Positions 1 to 15,400 of a stretch of DNA of 64,000 nucleotides are shown here, piece by piece; within the stretch, counting starts at the first letter, position 1, and each line of letters opens with the position of its first letter. The stretch is from Antedon mediterranea (taxonomy: Eukaryota; Echinodermata; Crinoidea; Comatulida; Antedonidae). The stretch spans positions 27,196,412 through 27,260,411 of the forward strand of contig NC_092675.1 of the NCBI RefSeq assembly GCF_964355755.1, read 5' to 3'. The notes below the pieces were generated by a model. That model saw only the letters and a list, made by a program, of their open reading frames with translations, was not told the DNA's origin and made no database searches. The position numbers and the translations under genes are program-made.

Positions 1-610
1 AAGATGTACTGTATCATTAAACAATGTTGTACAAAGGAGGTATTTTATACCCTATTCAGATATACATTACACTGTAATAATAATAGGCTGTGATGTTAGT
101 CCATTGATGTATTTAAATCAACTCTTGGTCATAGCCAACAGTTTAGTTTGTAAATGTTCTTTATGTAATTTATTCGGTTATAAAGCTCTGTCTACACTAT
201 CAAACTTTATGTGACCCATATATGGACACGATGTCATATCACTACCATACAGTACTTGGGCACATCACACTTTTTATGTCAAACTAGTTTGATGTGTAGA
301 CAGAGCTAAATACAGAAAAACAAAGAACATGCAAAAACCAACAGGGTCAAATAAATATTTGGGAGACCTAATTGGCAATGCTTTTAAGATTCTGTGAACT
401 ATTAATTATATAAAATTGATTAAACAGTTCAATTTGTAGTCTCGTTGAATAAGTTTTCCACTAGTTTGTTTTTTTTTTAAACTACGATTTCTTCGTTGAA
501 AATAGTATGTATTTTCTAGGACATGTTGAAAAGTATTGAAATATAAGAAATATATTCATATATATATATATATGAAAATAAGTAGTGAAATATGATAAAT
601 TCAAACTTAC
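1..610. other. FDX2 intron to window edge
   Basis: No further FDX2 coding exon was recognised between the left edge and the exon ending at 611, so the C-terminal exon or exons must lie outside. The stretch is A+T-rich, with a short TA run near 556-575 and one palindromic MITE at 183-307. Confidence 0.6.
183..307. mobile_element. palindromic MITE, family 1, copy a
   Basis: Terminal inverted repeat aagctctgtctacactatca at the left and its complement at the right, with inner inverted words around catatatgg and gtcatatcactacca. About 125 bp, no coding capacity. Nine copies of this family were found in the window. Confidence 0.85.
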
Positions 611-1903
<1,293 letters not shown>

Positions 1904-2119
1904 GTTTGATAAAGTACACACGAGACAACCTCTTTCATGAAAATGGTTTTCAAACATTTATAAAGGAAAATTTGTTGGGCAGTAAACCTTTGCGAAATAA
2001 AATTCATACACATATTGGTCATCATAAAAAAGAACGATGGGAGGTTAAACTAAACTAAAAAAACACCCTGGAGCGAGAATGTTTGTATCAAAAAATAAAT
2101 AAAATACACAACATTTGTT

Positions 2120-2545
2120 TTCTTATTTATTTTATACAAAATCTGGATTCAGAAAGTAACACACACAACAATAAGCATTACATGATTCGTTTCCATTTGT
2201 TATAGTATAATATACACAGGCACAATAATTTAAATATGTTTACACTACAGTCAAATGTATCTTACAATAAATAAAAACAACTTTTTCAATTAAAACAATT
2301 GGTTTTAGCAAGGCAGTCTAACAGGATGCGCAGCTCCTGAGATCAAAGGGGTTTTCTGTGGCTGCGACACGATCAGTTCCACGCCCTTAACAACAGAGAG
2401 AATGCAGAGAATATGTACATACAGTGGTACAGAATCGTTTGTATTTGTCGTAGCCAGACATAAGATCAAACGAATGTTACAAGTTCATATATTGGCAAGG
2501 CAAGCTCAGTGTCCTGTTGTTAGATTGCCTTGGTTTTAGCTACAC
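2120..2545. other. GC-richer island, possible exon or 3'UTR
   Basis: More balanced base composition than the flanks. On the plus strand one frame is open for 76 codons after an AG at about 2310 up to a TAG at 2540 (includes TYSGTESFVFVVARHK). On the minus strand two short frames are open after an AG near 2390, and an AATAAA lies at about 2130, which could end a minus-strand transcript such as a long CACHD1 3'UTR. I recognise no domain in any frame; strand and function are undecided. Confidence 0.25.
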
Positions 2546-3725
2546 TTTCTATATAGATGATCGAATTGATCAATCAAATTGATTGAATACCTTTAAAGAT
2601 TGGAAACCCGTTAACTTTTCTCTTTTCTTCCTATTTGATGTCAAATTTTAAATAAATCAAAATTATGTAAATATTTAACAAGATCACTATTACATCTATA
2701 TACATCTATACATAGCAAAAATTGTTTTAAAGGGGAAAACTATTTTCAAATTTGTTTGGTCTAGTGTTTTGTATTTCTTAATTTCTTTGGTTTATAAGTC
2801 CGTAAAGTACTCTTTTCTGTAATTGATTTTTACTTAAGACTTAATTAACTTATTAACTGGTTAATATGCATGTAGATATCTAGCGTGCATATTGGTCTTC
2901 TAGTTATCGAATGCCTACCATATTGGATTATTGAAATAAGATATAGCCTAGCATTTCAATAGATACTGGTACTATAATCCTTCAAAACATATTACAGTAC
3001 AGTATAAAATATGATAGTACCAAGATATCTATATACCATATATATAATATAAGTAATGACATGTTGCTATAATGTAAATATTACTACTTTGTACAATAAT
3101 CATTTGCAGATGGATATTACAATGCAAATATTTTGTTGACCTTAAATATGGAAGGATATTCAACCACTACTCATACTACTACTACTGTACTACTATATGT
3201 GGATTTTGTTACTATTGCTAAGATAGGGGTACCATATCTGTTCTATAAGCAGATTGGATTTGATCAGCTTAATTTTTGATGCATTTATCAATTTAAAACT
3301 GATCCTAATGGTGTAAGAGCACATTAATTAAATCACAAAGTAACAATTAAATGCAAACTTAAGTAAAAAACACAAATAAAGTAACCTATTACTAATTATA
3401 AATAAAATATATTTAAAAGTTAAAATACTATTTTTAAATGCATTGTATCAAAAATTAAATTATACCATCCATACAGATATTATTTATATTATAATATCTC
3501 TATGATTATACTAAATCAAACATATACTAAAATAACAATTTTATTATTTAAGTTATGTATTATTTTATTCAAAAAATTATTATTATATGTTATTTTATAT
3601 CAATTTATAGGTGGGATAACTCATTGTGGTTAGTACTAAAGCTTACTCATTACTGTCATTTTATGGTGATAATTTTGAATCTAAAATATGCATCCTTTAC
3701 ATCAAATAAGTGACCTTTAATTTAG

Positions 3726-4771
3726 GAGTAACTGTGGAAGTGACTAGTGAATCAGATGACCATGGTCAAGATGAAACTATAATTGGTAAACATTGGTCTT
3801 ATTGAGTGGTCAAAACCAAGATTCCTAGGTATTTAAGAGTGAATTATTCTCAAACGCCATTAATACAAAATGTTAATGTATTGCATGTTTATTGTAATGT
3901 CTATAAAATTAACATTTAACGTATTAATATTCTATTGGCTAAACAAATGTATTATTTTTGGAAAATCATTAAAAAAATGATAATTAACAACAGCACCAGA
4001 GGTATCTTTACAGGATTTAGAGGTTAAAGGAGGTAATAGAACATTTATACTACATTTTACATTCTGTACAGCTTTTCTTAAAATAAAAATTTAAATCATA
4101 CGCTAAACATTAATTTAAATTTAGTAATTGATTCAAATACTTTAGCAATAAAAAAAAACAATGTGTTAGTTGTCAACTGCAAACCCCTCAACTTCCTTTA
4201 ATTCCCCTCAACTCTTCCTCAATTTAAAATGCACTACTTTTACGGCAAACTCTTCTGTCATTTATTTTTGCTTTTAATATTACTGTCAAATGTATACTTT
4301 GTTTTTCAACATTTGTAATGAAATCCTCATATTTTCATTTGCACCTCAATTCAAAATTTGACAGAAAACAGGTTGTTTAGGCTTAATTTACATATGCTAC
4401 TTTCTACATATCGGGAGGTGTGTACACTCATTGTAGAGATGACCTAATTGCCACATACACTATACAATATACATTACAACAAGGTGAAAACATCTAACAA
4501 TATATCTAACAGGCCTTACCAAGGTATTGTATGTAAAATCTATGTACAAAAACATCTATCTAAAATATATACATGAATAAGGATAAAGCATACAATTATT
4601 GGTAAAATTATAATTCATTAAAATAAATGTAGAGGTACAGTAAATTACAACATTGTTAAATACAGTTAAATAATATCAATACATCTAAAAACAATTTAAA
4701 TTAATTAATATTGAATGCCCAATTAATTTGTCTTATATTAAATAGGAAACACTACTGTGGAAACCCTGTGA
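3726..4771 (+). other. candidate plus-strand terminal exon chain
   Basis: Three short open segments have AG before and GT after and share phase 1: 3726-3785 (VTVEVTSESDDHGQDETII), 3994-4032 (APEVSLQDLEVKG) and 4746-4771, ending NTTVETL and TGA. Together they would give a 40-residue C-terminus. No upstream exon ending in phase 1 was identified, and the chain lies between two minus-strand genes. Small open segments are easy to find by chance in such DNA, so this is only a candidate. Confidence 0.2.
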
Positions 4772-4796
4772 AGGAGACATTTCTGGACTCACTTTA

Positions 4797-4932
4797 TTTA
4801 AGCTTGGGTTCCCACTAGGACGTAACATAAGGATGTAAATGCAACGCAAGTGTGTTGACAAGCGACAGTTCGTATAATCCATCGCTTGTGATTGGTCAAC
4901 TAACTTGCGTATCTAGTGGGAACCAGGCATAA
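4797..4932. mobile_element. MITE family 2, copy 1
   Basis: Inverted ends: ttaagcttgggttcccacta at the left and ctagtgggaaccaggcataa at the right. About 136 bp, non-coding. It directly abuts a family 3 element. Confidence 0.75.
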
Positions 4933-5093
4933 AGGGCCTTTCACACCTGTTCCGGCTAGGCGAATCGAACGCTGATGTTTTGTTTTCACGACAATCGCAA
5001 TGCTTGAGCCACATAAAAACCATAGATTGACATTCGATTGGATTTGTTGGCGCCGGATTGGAACCGTGCTGAAACAGGTGTGAAAGACTCTTT
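4933..5093. mobile_element. MITE family 3, copy 1
   Basis: Inverted ends cctttcacacctgttccgg and its complement near 5060-5090 (aacaggtgtgaaag). About 160 bp, non-coding; starts where the family 2 copy ends. Confidence 0.75.
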
Positions 5094-5996
5094 AGGGGTG
5101 ACCCAAGAATAGGTTAGAACATAATATTGCCCGCTTAAGTGACCTCGTAATAGGGCACCATCTCCTTAATGTTACTGTATGAAAGTTTATTATAACATTA
5201 AATCACCTTATCTGTCTGTTTATTCTACAAAAATATTTTATTTAAAACATGATGTGTTTGTTCTTGTCTTAATCATAAAATTTCATTATTCTTTCTTTAT
5301 GAATTAATAGATTTTATAGATTAAATTTTATAAGGAGAGCTTAAATAGTTGTAGAATATAGTATTTTTCTTTATAGAAATTGCTTTAATATTTTATAAAA
5401 CATTGTTTCATTAAATCATCTGAAATGCAGCACTTTTTGTCTGGATATTTGATAATAAAAATTAGACATGGGATTAAAATAAGATTAAATGAAAGTAAAG
5501 AAAAATCTTATAGTTACTATACAATATAAAAGTAGATTCAATTGATCCACTCTAGCTGAATGGACGATCCCCATAATATTGTTGAACCAAAATCAATTCA
5601 TAAAATGTAAATACATCAGTTTCTAAAATATCTTAATTTCATAAATCATCCAAAAATGTATTAATAATTAATTAATAAATATAAGAAAAAATTGTCATAT
5701 AAAAGATTTAGATTTAAATTATATGAAATGGCAAAAATTTAGGAACCAAATTGGTGATCATCTTAATAGTAAAGATCATGTCCATGTCATTTGTTTAATT
5801 ACTTAAACTTATATTTACAATTTTAGAAACTCAAATATTTTGTATCATTATATTATTGAATTAGACTGATCAATATTTGTTTTAAGATCCTAAAATTGTC
5901 ATACCCATTCTCCGAATCATAAATATTGGTCCAGCCAAATAAGGAAACAAAATATCAAAAATGTTATTTTATTAATTGCATTGTCTTTTTTTTCTT

Positions 5997-6469
5997 TCAA
6001 AAAGCAGTATCCACATGGTGTACCTGAACAGGAACCTGTAACATTGACGGTGGTAATGAAGGTAAAACTGTTTGACCCGGTACGGGGTCAATGACCTTTT
6101 CTTGACCTTCTACAATATCTTGGCTAGGTACGCTGTGGTATGACCGTGCTTTGTTTCTACGAGATTGTCTTTCACTTGAAACGCGCGGTGGTGGGTTAAG
6201 CAATGGTGGTTCTATTAAAGAAGTTGACACGGACGATGCATCATCTGAGAACTCTGCCCGGCCATGATAATGGCGACCTCGGTCATTATACAGCGGTTCT
6301 GGTTCCACGTAATGATACTCGCTATCTTCGTGTGGAGTCATTGTGCTGTAACCGTGGTCGCTTTCACTTGGTGTAGCACCATGATGATGTCGCCATACGT
6401 GATGCCTCATACGCTGATGGTATGGGCTTGGACGGTCCAGGGCTGCTAATACAATATTTGCATGCATAT
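5997..6469 (-). CDS. CACHD1: CACHD1 coding exon 24 (C-terminal tail)
   Basis: 473 nt including the TGA at 5999-5997. Encodes a His/Arg-rich stretch, SESDHGYSTMTPHEDSE (shared with vertebrate CACHD1) and a C-terminus ending VHHVDTAF, echoing the vertebrate VHTVD ending. The complement is partly open but is a shadow. Confidence 0.95.
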
Positions 6470-9400
6470 CTGAAAAAGAAAAATTGTTTATTCCTCATCA
6501 TTTTAGGTACACAGTTGAAAAAAATAATTAATATCAAAGGGTTTATTCTCTGTTTCATTTGCTCTGCTCTTAGTGTTTTATCTATGTTCTGAAAATGAGA
6601 CTTGCCAAAATGCAGGGAGTGACCAAGACCGGCGTCCATTTTAATATTTGAACTCATATTGAATATACAGATAATTCATTAATAATTTCCAATAAAATAA
6701 TAAGTTTCCAATAAACATGGTCTGTTGGTATATAGCTGAAAACAATTAAAATGTTTTAATGCAAACAAAGTTACATACAATCCTACAAAACAAGTCATAT
6801 ACTTGGCGAATGCAACTATTTCCACATGCAAGTAAAAAGGGAATCTAGGGAAAAGAAGCCGGTAGAATAGGCAACGAGAAACACTTACGGCCACCAACAG
6901 CACCACCTCCTTGTGGTGGATCCATCGGGCTGTCGTCCTCTATCTCAGCTTCGTTGTCCTGTGACATACGTACAGACGCATCTTGATAATTTGCCATTTC
7001 TAGCCGTTGCAAACGATGTACATTGTGACGGTAGATGAAAAACGACAAAGCTAACACGACAATGAAGCCCATTAGACCACCGGCCATGGGTCCAACTTGA
7101 GCTCCAACGCTGTAGTACTTCTCACTGAAACTTGAATCTGAAATAATGATTTTGTGTGAATTCATTATAAATAATTCGGAGACTATTATGATGGTTTTTA
7201 TAGTTGGAACAGTTTACAGTGCATTCCTTTGTACACCCCTATTAAGCTTGGTTCGCACTAGTGACGCAATGCAAGGACGGAATGCAGCGTAAATGATTTG
7301 ACCGATGGAGTGATAGATTATTCGAACAGAGGCTTGTCATTGGTTAACTTGCTTGCGTTGCTCGTATGTCCTTGTGTTGCGTCTCTAGTGGGAAACAGGC
7401 TTAAAAGTGACACTTTCAAATACAAAGGAAAAAAATATATGTTTTAACACTATGCTGGCAAATCCATTTTGAGACATTCCTATTCATGTGATACCCCATA
7501 AGAAACACTTAGTAGGAGTTCTACTGTATCTATTTGAACTGAAAAATGTGAAAGTAACAGACTGTGTGTTGCATTTTGAATAAAACCTACATTCTTCATC
7601 GCCGTACGGTGATTTCGCTCCTAAGACACCGCCAAAACATTCCCGCTGTGTTGCGCAGTATGGAGCACTAAGCATGGATGAGCCGTCTTTATCTATTTCG
7701 CACCACTCGCAGTCAATAACCCCAAAACAGTTATCGTAAGTGTTCCTAGCCTTGCAGTTAGAGTCATAACACTGTGGCAGGTCTTTGGTCAGGCTTTCAT
7801 CTACTTCTGGTAAGATGACTGGTTCTTCTGGACAATGGCAGCTTGGTTTCCTTAAAAATATTAAAGAAATACATTAAAAATAAACCGAAACTGATTTTGC
7901 CTTATACACCAAAGTTTATGAAGAACGGAGTGTAACATGAATGCATGCGCAACGACCATTTGAATTTAAAGTAATGAAGATTTCAACAGTGCAGATTTCT
8001 GAGGTATATGCAAATCTTTATTACGTATGTGTGGTCATAGGTTTAAGAATCTGTATTAGATACAGATTCTTTTTATTATCCAACATAATGGAAATTACAG
8101 ATTCATCTTTTCGTGGAGACAATTTAAAATACAACACCTGTTCACTTACTTATCCTTATGCTTTATACTACCCTGACATTGGTCTACACTAAGGTTGCAT
8201 TCACATGGACACTCGCATTCCGTCTGCTCCATACGATGACAATTCAGACAAACTCTATCCACCTAAAATAAAAGAGAAATAAATAGCAATTCTAAGGTTT
8301 TTTCCCCTAAGAAACTAAATTACAAGTTTTATAAATATTTTTTTTTTTCATTTTTAAATACACAGTACAGAGCTATAAATAATATTATTATCAAGTCTAT
8401 ACCGTTATAAAAAAAAGCAAAATGTATAACTTACAGTGCTACAAGGGCAAAAAGTTGTAATCATATCACAAGTTTCATTCACAATTCCCACAAACGCATT
8501 GGTTCCTGGGATGTTGACAATCTTATACTTTTGGCAGTGATCTTTATGCAGAAGGTTTGATAGTAAACCAGTCCAACTAGTGTTGAACTCGTACAGACGC
8601 TGGATAGTAGCATCTGGATAGCTGTTGCAAGACTTCTTTTTAACAAAGCCCTGATGATTCAGAATATCATTGGCAACTAGTGGTTCCTGCAAGGAAAAGA
8701 AGCAATAAAATTGTGTACATAAAATAAGGCGGGGGTTGGGGGCAGGTCAAGAAGGATTACACGTGTAAGCATAAATATAACAAGGCATTTCATTAGAATC
8801 TATACAGTCTTTAATTTGAGCTCAGACACTATACTTATATTCTGCGTGCTAAAGAGGAGACAGGGTTTGGGACTTTCCAGCATCAGGAGACTGGACGTTT
8901 TACTGGGTAAGACAAGGAGAACCAGTTAAAACTGGACAAGATGTTGAATTGAGATGGTGAGGGAATGGAAAACCATTATTACGCCAACTCTCTCAACTCT
9001 CAGAAAGTCACAATTTCCACTAGTTTTGCTCAGGGCATAGACTTAAGTTTTTCAGAAAATGCCCAAGCACCTTGAAGTGTCAGAAAGAATTGTAAATTGT
9101 TGGCATACCTTGTGGGTGATATGTTGCTTCTCAATCGGTCCTTTACCAGCTGGTTCTACTAGACTAGGATGTGCTATCAGGTAACCTGCATCATCTATCA
9201 TAAAACACCTACAAAAGAAATCCATCATAATAAGTACAACTGTATATGATTGAAGGTTTGCATGGCGAAATCAAATGTTGATATAAATTCAGCGGTACAC
9301 TACGTATATTAGTTCTGAAAAGAACTGTTGAGTTTCTCGACGTTTCGATCAATATGCTTTGATCTACTACAGTATTTCTATGCATGTAACATATTACATT

Positions 9401-12400
9401 CTATTGATTTTAAATAACTGATCAAAACAACGATTAATATTTTTGTTTACATTTTAATTTTATGGATAAATTTTTACTTGGTCAGTAGATCATAATGTCA
9501 GTGACAAATAGGCACACACATTCATACCAGGAATTATTATTACCTCCGTGTAATATGAGATGAAATGAAAAGACAATTACATATGTACAATTATTATATA
9601 TAAAGAAATCCATCATAATAAGTACAACTGTATTTGTATGTGGGTTTTTTTTTATTTTTTTTTTTATTTTTTTTTTTATTATTTCATACTCATCCAACAG
9701 CGAGTAACTCGCCAATTACAGGATGGATAAACTATTTAATAATTTATCTAATAATTTATCGTGCTTATAAACTAAGTCTCATTTGAGGCTTAGGGAGTGG
9801 AGTTGAAAGAGTCATGAGTTACAACCCTGCACTAGGTCAGGATTGAACCCGGGACCTTGGGATTGGAAGGCAAGCACCAAGCTACAGCTCCACTCATTAC
9901 ATTCTATTGGTTTTAAATAGCTGACATTTTTTTGTATCTATTTCTATTTAGTAATAACGCCTTCATAATCATTAGGAATAGTCCTGAACAGGGAGATGAG
10001 CGCCCCTGCCCACCGATGAGTTTCGGGATCCCTTTGACCCGGAGGGAGAGTACCCGTCAGGGTCCCTACCAAGGGTTACAGGTCCCAGGTTTTTAGTTGT
10101 TTTTAAAATTAATTAGTGTTCCATGACCTTCTCATCAAAATTAACGTCTCTGATTGTTGTGCTATGTCAACATAATGTCAATGACGGCGAAATGTCCCCA
10201 ATAATGGGGATAGCTATGCAAACAAGTAACAAGTAACAAGCAACATATCGTGAGGGTGTGTGGCGCAGTGTGTTGGACGTCGGACTACTGATCGTAAGAT
10301 CGAGGTTCGAATCCAACTCCCGCTGCATTGCTTGTATCCTTAGGCAAGATACATTACTTACTTTTGACTCTCTCCACCCAGGTGTATAAATGGGAACCTG
10401 GTTAGATCAAGACACAACTTTGCGCGGATTACTAGCTGCATTATGGGAGTATGTTTCCATTCGTGTTTGACCCAAAAAAGTGACTGGGATAATAATGTTC
10501 AGCGCTTACAGGTTTCATAACATTAGGCGCTATATAAATCTAGGATAATATTAATATTATTTGAAAATTTGTATTTGGTCAGTAGATCATATTGTCAGTG
10601 ACGTCACAAATAGCACAAACATTTAAACCATAAATTATTGTACAATCTTTTAATCACTGTACACACAACATTAATTTCATTTTGGAAAAACGAGATGAAA
10701 TGTAAAGACATTTATTGTTTATTACAATGAAAACTTAAAAACATTTTTACTTACCTAACCGTTGAATGTCTACACATGGGTAATGTATCAAGAAGCAGTT
10801 TGTAAAAGTATCGAATAGTAAAATCAATACCAACAACAGCCACTACACGGTCACTTGGGTCATGTAAACCAGTTGAACTAATAAGAGATAAAAAAAACAA
10901 AACTATTACATTTAGGAATAATGTTGGTTTATTTTCAACCTGTTTATGCAATTATTTGGCTAGTCTTTTTTGTTAATCGTACACACTGTTATTGTGCAGT
11001 CATAAACTACGTTGAAACAAAATAAAAGCATACTTTATTGCAGTACGAAATGTAGTTACTGCAGAAAAATCATTTTGACATCATCCCTTAGTGTTAAGTA
11101 AGTAAATAGTCTCTTATATGACATTGTAGATATTTATCTGACTGGCTTTTTCCCATTTTCTAATCGAACACTGTATAAATGAATTAATGTAAATTAACAG
11201 AAATAAATTACATACCTGCCCTCAAAAAGAACATGGCTAATGGTGACAACATAACCCCCTCCTCCAACATCCAAGTAAGGGGAGGATACAGTAACCAGTC
11301 CAGGGTTGTCTATGGCACGCACGTACCAACTTCTCTGCGATGGTTCATAATCTTTGTCAAGCAGAGTTCCAGGGTACATCCGCAGAACACCAGAAAGAGT
11401 GACAAGGTATCTAGAAAACAATGATATAAAATAAATCGGTGATAAAAATATTCTTATACCAATACATTTGTTGTCTACACTATCAAACTAGTTTGAAAAA
11501 AAAAAAGTGTGATGTGCCCGCATATGGTAGTAATATGACATCATCATGTCCATATATGGGCACATCACATTAGTTTGATAGTGTAGACAGAGCTTTAGAC
11601 AATTATAAACCTGCATACCCTGAATAGGATACAAATTGATAACTTGTAGTTCGATATTAATAATTAATAACTTACCTTCGAACAATATAGTCATTTAACT
11701 CGCTATTGTGAATTTGATTCATCCAAAACATATCAATACTTTTGGTTGCACTGACATCATTTTTAATAGTAAGCTACAAAAATGCATTACAAAAAAAAAC
11801 AAATATGTAAAAGTAAGTGCATTTATAAAGTTGTAACATTATTGTAAGGAAAAATAAACACAGCTTTTTAGGGTTTTTTTTAACTTAAATCATTATGTAG
11901 TAACAACTAGTTTGACAAAAAAAAGTGTGATGTGCCCAAATATAGTAGTGATATTCCCAAATATGGCAGTGATATGACATCATCATGTACATATATGGGA
12001 ACATCACATTTTGTTTTCACATAAAGTTTAATAGTGTAGACAGAGCTTTAAATTATTGTTTTTGAACTTTAAATTACCATATAGTAAGAATGTTTTTGTA
12101 TCTAATTTAGCGGAACATCCTCAAAAATTTTATTTCAAAATTATATTTTTTTTACAGTCTGCTTTTATCAAAAAACATTTCATACATAAATATGTTAGAA
12201 ATGCTTTTTAAAGTACTAAAGTAAACAAATTGGCAGTAGTACTTATTTTTTATTTATTTATTTATTCGGTATATAAAAATATATTACAAAACGACAGTCA
12301 AGGACTGAAATGAAATGTATTACAAATGACTAAAAATTAAGTATGCTTACTTTAATTCCTGGATTTGAGATAAGCATTGTATAGTCATTTAAGTAGGCAA

Positions 12401-15400
12401 TGTATCCCTGTACAACACGTTTAGTCTCATCTTGACTTATGTGCTGATATGGTGAAATAAAGCTACTGGATGCCAACATCAATGTTCCAGAGGCTGTAAA
12501 ATAACACATTAATTATGTTATCATTTCAATGTTTTCCTTTTCTTAGGCGAGAGAGAGGTCGAGCTGTTAAGACAGTGGAACCAAAATTACGTAGCCATAA
12601 CATCGACAAGGTTTGACTCGCTCCATGGTTATGGTGGTAGAACCAGTCTTCTCGGATAAAGACTATAAACCGTAGGTGCACTGTACACATCTACTGTAGC
12701 TCATGGGCACTTTAAACAACCTAGTACTGTACATTTTTTTAGATGAGTGGGGGCTTACCTATTGTACTGTGCACACACACAGCCACTGTCACTCACAGCC
12801 ACTGATCGTAAATGGGCTCTCTAGGAGACCAGTCTTTGACTGAGGAGGTTACACAGTATAAATAAATAATAATAAATAGGCCTTAGAAATTTGAAATCCC
12901 TTATTCAGATAGTTGATAAATAGTTCCATTTGTTATGATCCATACAATAAGAAAAGGAGAAACTTTCCCATAAAAACAACAAGGGAAAATATTTATTTTA
13001 ACAATATAACTACCCCACAGAAAACTGTGTTGGGTCTGAAGGCTCTACTGTAATATAAAATTACCTTTTGTTCCCAACTGCTTAAGGTGCATACACAAAT
13101 CCTTATTTGGAAGTAGATCTAGTCTGTGATATACGATACTACCATCACTTGAGGTCATCCTCATGTGTTGTAAGCGACGCATTTTATTGTTGTCAACCAA
13201 CTTAACAAGACCGATAGAATATGGAGTGTCCGGTACAGGTGACCAACTGTACTTGACCTCAACTGTACTGTTTACTGACCGTTGCAAAACAATCTGGCCT
13301 TTCTTTCGGCTGCAAAACATTAAAATATATATCAAATATAGTTAACAATCCTTTAAACCATAAAGGTTTGCAAATTTAAATTGGCGACTGTTCTGTAAAT
13401 GATACAGTAAATGACTTACATTTTCTGATACAAGGATCGCTTATTGAAAAGGAGTTGAAATATGACCAGCATGCTAGTGAACAATTAATAATAATTACCA
13501 GGCTTATCAAAAACTTTAATTTAGGTTTAAATTAATTCACATACCTTATCATTGATTTTCGAACTGTCTCAAATCCAGGAGATTGCTCTAGTAATGAGAT
13601 ATCAACAAACGATGGCGTCCTTACAAATAATGGCCGTGGAAGTGATGGATGACTTAATGCATTACCTGTAAAACATACATGAAACATACATGATCGATAA
13701 AATACAATTCCCGAGATACTGATCATTATGTAAAAAACACTTCTATTCTAAAGTCGAAGTCAACTTATTTTAAATTGAAATGAATTGGAATCTAGTCTTA
13801 CCGTTTTTGTCGACAAGAAATGAGTATGCGACTTCACCTCCTTGGTAGTATGTTATGTCTTCTAACAGGTCACCCACACTAAGATCCATACCAACCACAC
13901 CAATCAACTCTTGGTTATAGAAGCAGGGTTTAGTAACACTGATCATATACCCTAAAATTAAAAAAAAAAGAAATATGATCGTTTTTATTATTGATATATA
14001 ACAATGTTTGTTATATAATATTATGATGGCAATGGTCTAACACATTTCAATGAAAACTCCTTAAAAGAATGCTTAACATCAAATGGAATGATAAATTAAC
14101 AAATGAAAAAACTTCAGAAACTGGAAAAATGGAGTCGAAATATAAAAAGAAGACGACTAAACTGGTATGGTCACCTAAATATGACTACCACATAATACAC
14201 ATGCAAAATTAGCTCTATAGGAAGATAACAAGATAGTTAAAAAACCTGTTGGAAGACCAAAAAAAAAAATTATACGGGATAAGTTGAAAACAGTATAAAA
14301 TTACACTGGCCCACTTGATACACACCCAGCCAACGACAGGAATAATGTTTTTATAGTGATAGATATATAGATAGTGACTATGTTGCGATAACTCACCTTC
14401 ACCAATTGGATCCATGTAGGGAAGAGAAAATGTGGCCTCTGATTGGATGGCTAGCGGGAGGTTAATGTAGAATCGACCAATTGTAGATGGTAGATTACTC
14501 ATTGGATTCAAAACTGTCATAGCTCCTTTCTATAACAAAAACGAAAATTAAATTTATTTACGGCTTCTGTTAGTTTTAAGCTCTGTCTACACCATCAAAC
14601 TTTATGAGACAAAAAAATGTGATGTGTCCATATATGGACATAATGATGTCATATCACTACCATATTTAAGCATATCACTACCACATTTAAGCACATCACT
14701 ACCATATTTAAGCATATCACTACCATATTTATGCATATCACTACCATATTTAAGCATATCACTACCCTATTTAAGCATATCACTACCATATTTGGGCACA
14801 TCACATTGTAAAACTAGTTTGATAGTGTAGACAGATTTAGAATGACTTTTATTATGCAAAAGACAGACTTTAAAAGAACTCTCTCACACAAAAAGATGGA
14901 AAATGTGTTATATATTTCAGAAAGAGAACAAATTTTACCTGAGCCGGAGGTATTTCAGGTTCTTCCCGATACTTTGGACTTTTTGTTGAATCTGCTGTGG
15001 ATTGTTTGGTAGCAGTTGATTTGACCGATTCTGGTTTTACATTTTGTTCGGCCAAGTCTCGTAGAAAAGCCAACTCCTCAAGACCTGTTCGTCCATCTTT
15101 GGAAAAAAAAGGCATAACCAATCAGTTATATTTTGCTTTCAATACACAGAAAAGTGTTTTAAATTTATCTTTCAAAATAGAATATGCTAGTGAATACCAC
15201 TATCAAATGAAGAAAGTTTAAGAATGGGAAATAAATTTTATAGATGAACAAATAATGTGATTACAGTAAGTTCTCTCCATTTGGACCTTCTTATTCAAGA
15301 GACACCTCTACCAAGGAGACACTATTTCATGAAATGAACAAAGTGCAGTATATGTTTAATACAATGGCCAACTCCTATACAGCACAGGTGGCACCTCTAT

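Larger units (their letters stand above)
1904..5996. other. FDX2-CACHD1 spacer / CACHD1 3'UTR
   Basis: About 4 kb, mostly A+T-rich. It holds the presumed FDX2 5'UTR and promoter (about 1904-2040), the island at 2120-2545, the weak exon candidates at 3726-4771 and two MITEs at 4797-5093. A minus-strand AATAAA about 25 bases after the CACHD1 stop and another near 2130 are alternative polyadenylation signals. I cannot tell where the CACHD1 transcript ends. Confidence 0.5.
9215..10745. repeat. duplicated intron segment with SINE insertions
   Basis: CACHD1 intron 18 contains two diverged direct copies of one segment. Shared words include attacattctattg (9393, 9897), ggtcagtagatcat (9480, 10576) and gagatgaaatg (9560, 10690). 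The second copy is enlarged by a tRNA-derived SINE at 10251-10556. The phrase ccatcataataagtacaact also occurs at both 9223 and 9610. Confidence 0.65.

Noticed and set aside
2290-2400. G-protein gamma-like C-terminus (ATENPF then a CaaX-like end) on the minus strand
   Set aside because: Only a handful of residues match, two other frames are also open, and no upstream gamma-subunit exon was found.
6264-6449. Hydrophobic plus-strand frame opposite CACHD1 exon 24
   Set aside because: Antisense shadow of a well-supported exon.
14624-14830. Repetitive frame with many SLPYLSI units
   Set aside because: Translation of the MITE's internal 21-22-bp repeats (MITE copy d), not a protein.
14600-14830. 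CRISPR-like regular repeats
   Set aside because: Units are directly adjacent without unique spacers, and the sequence is a eukaryotic MITE.
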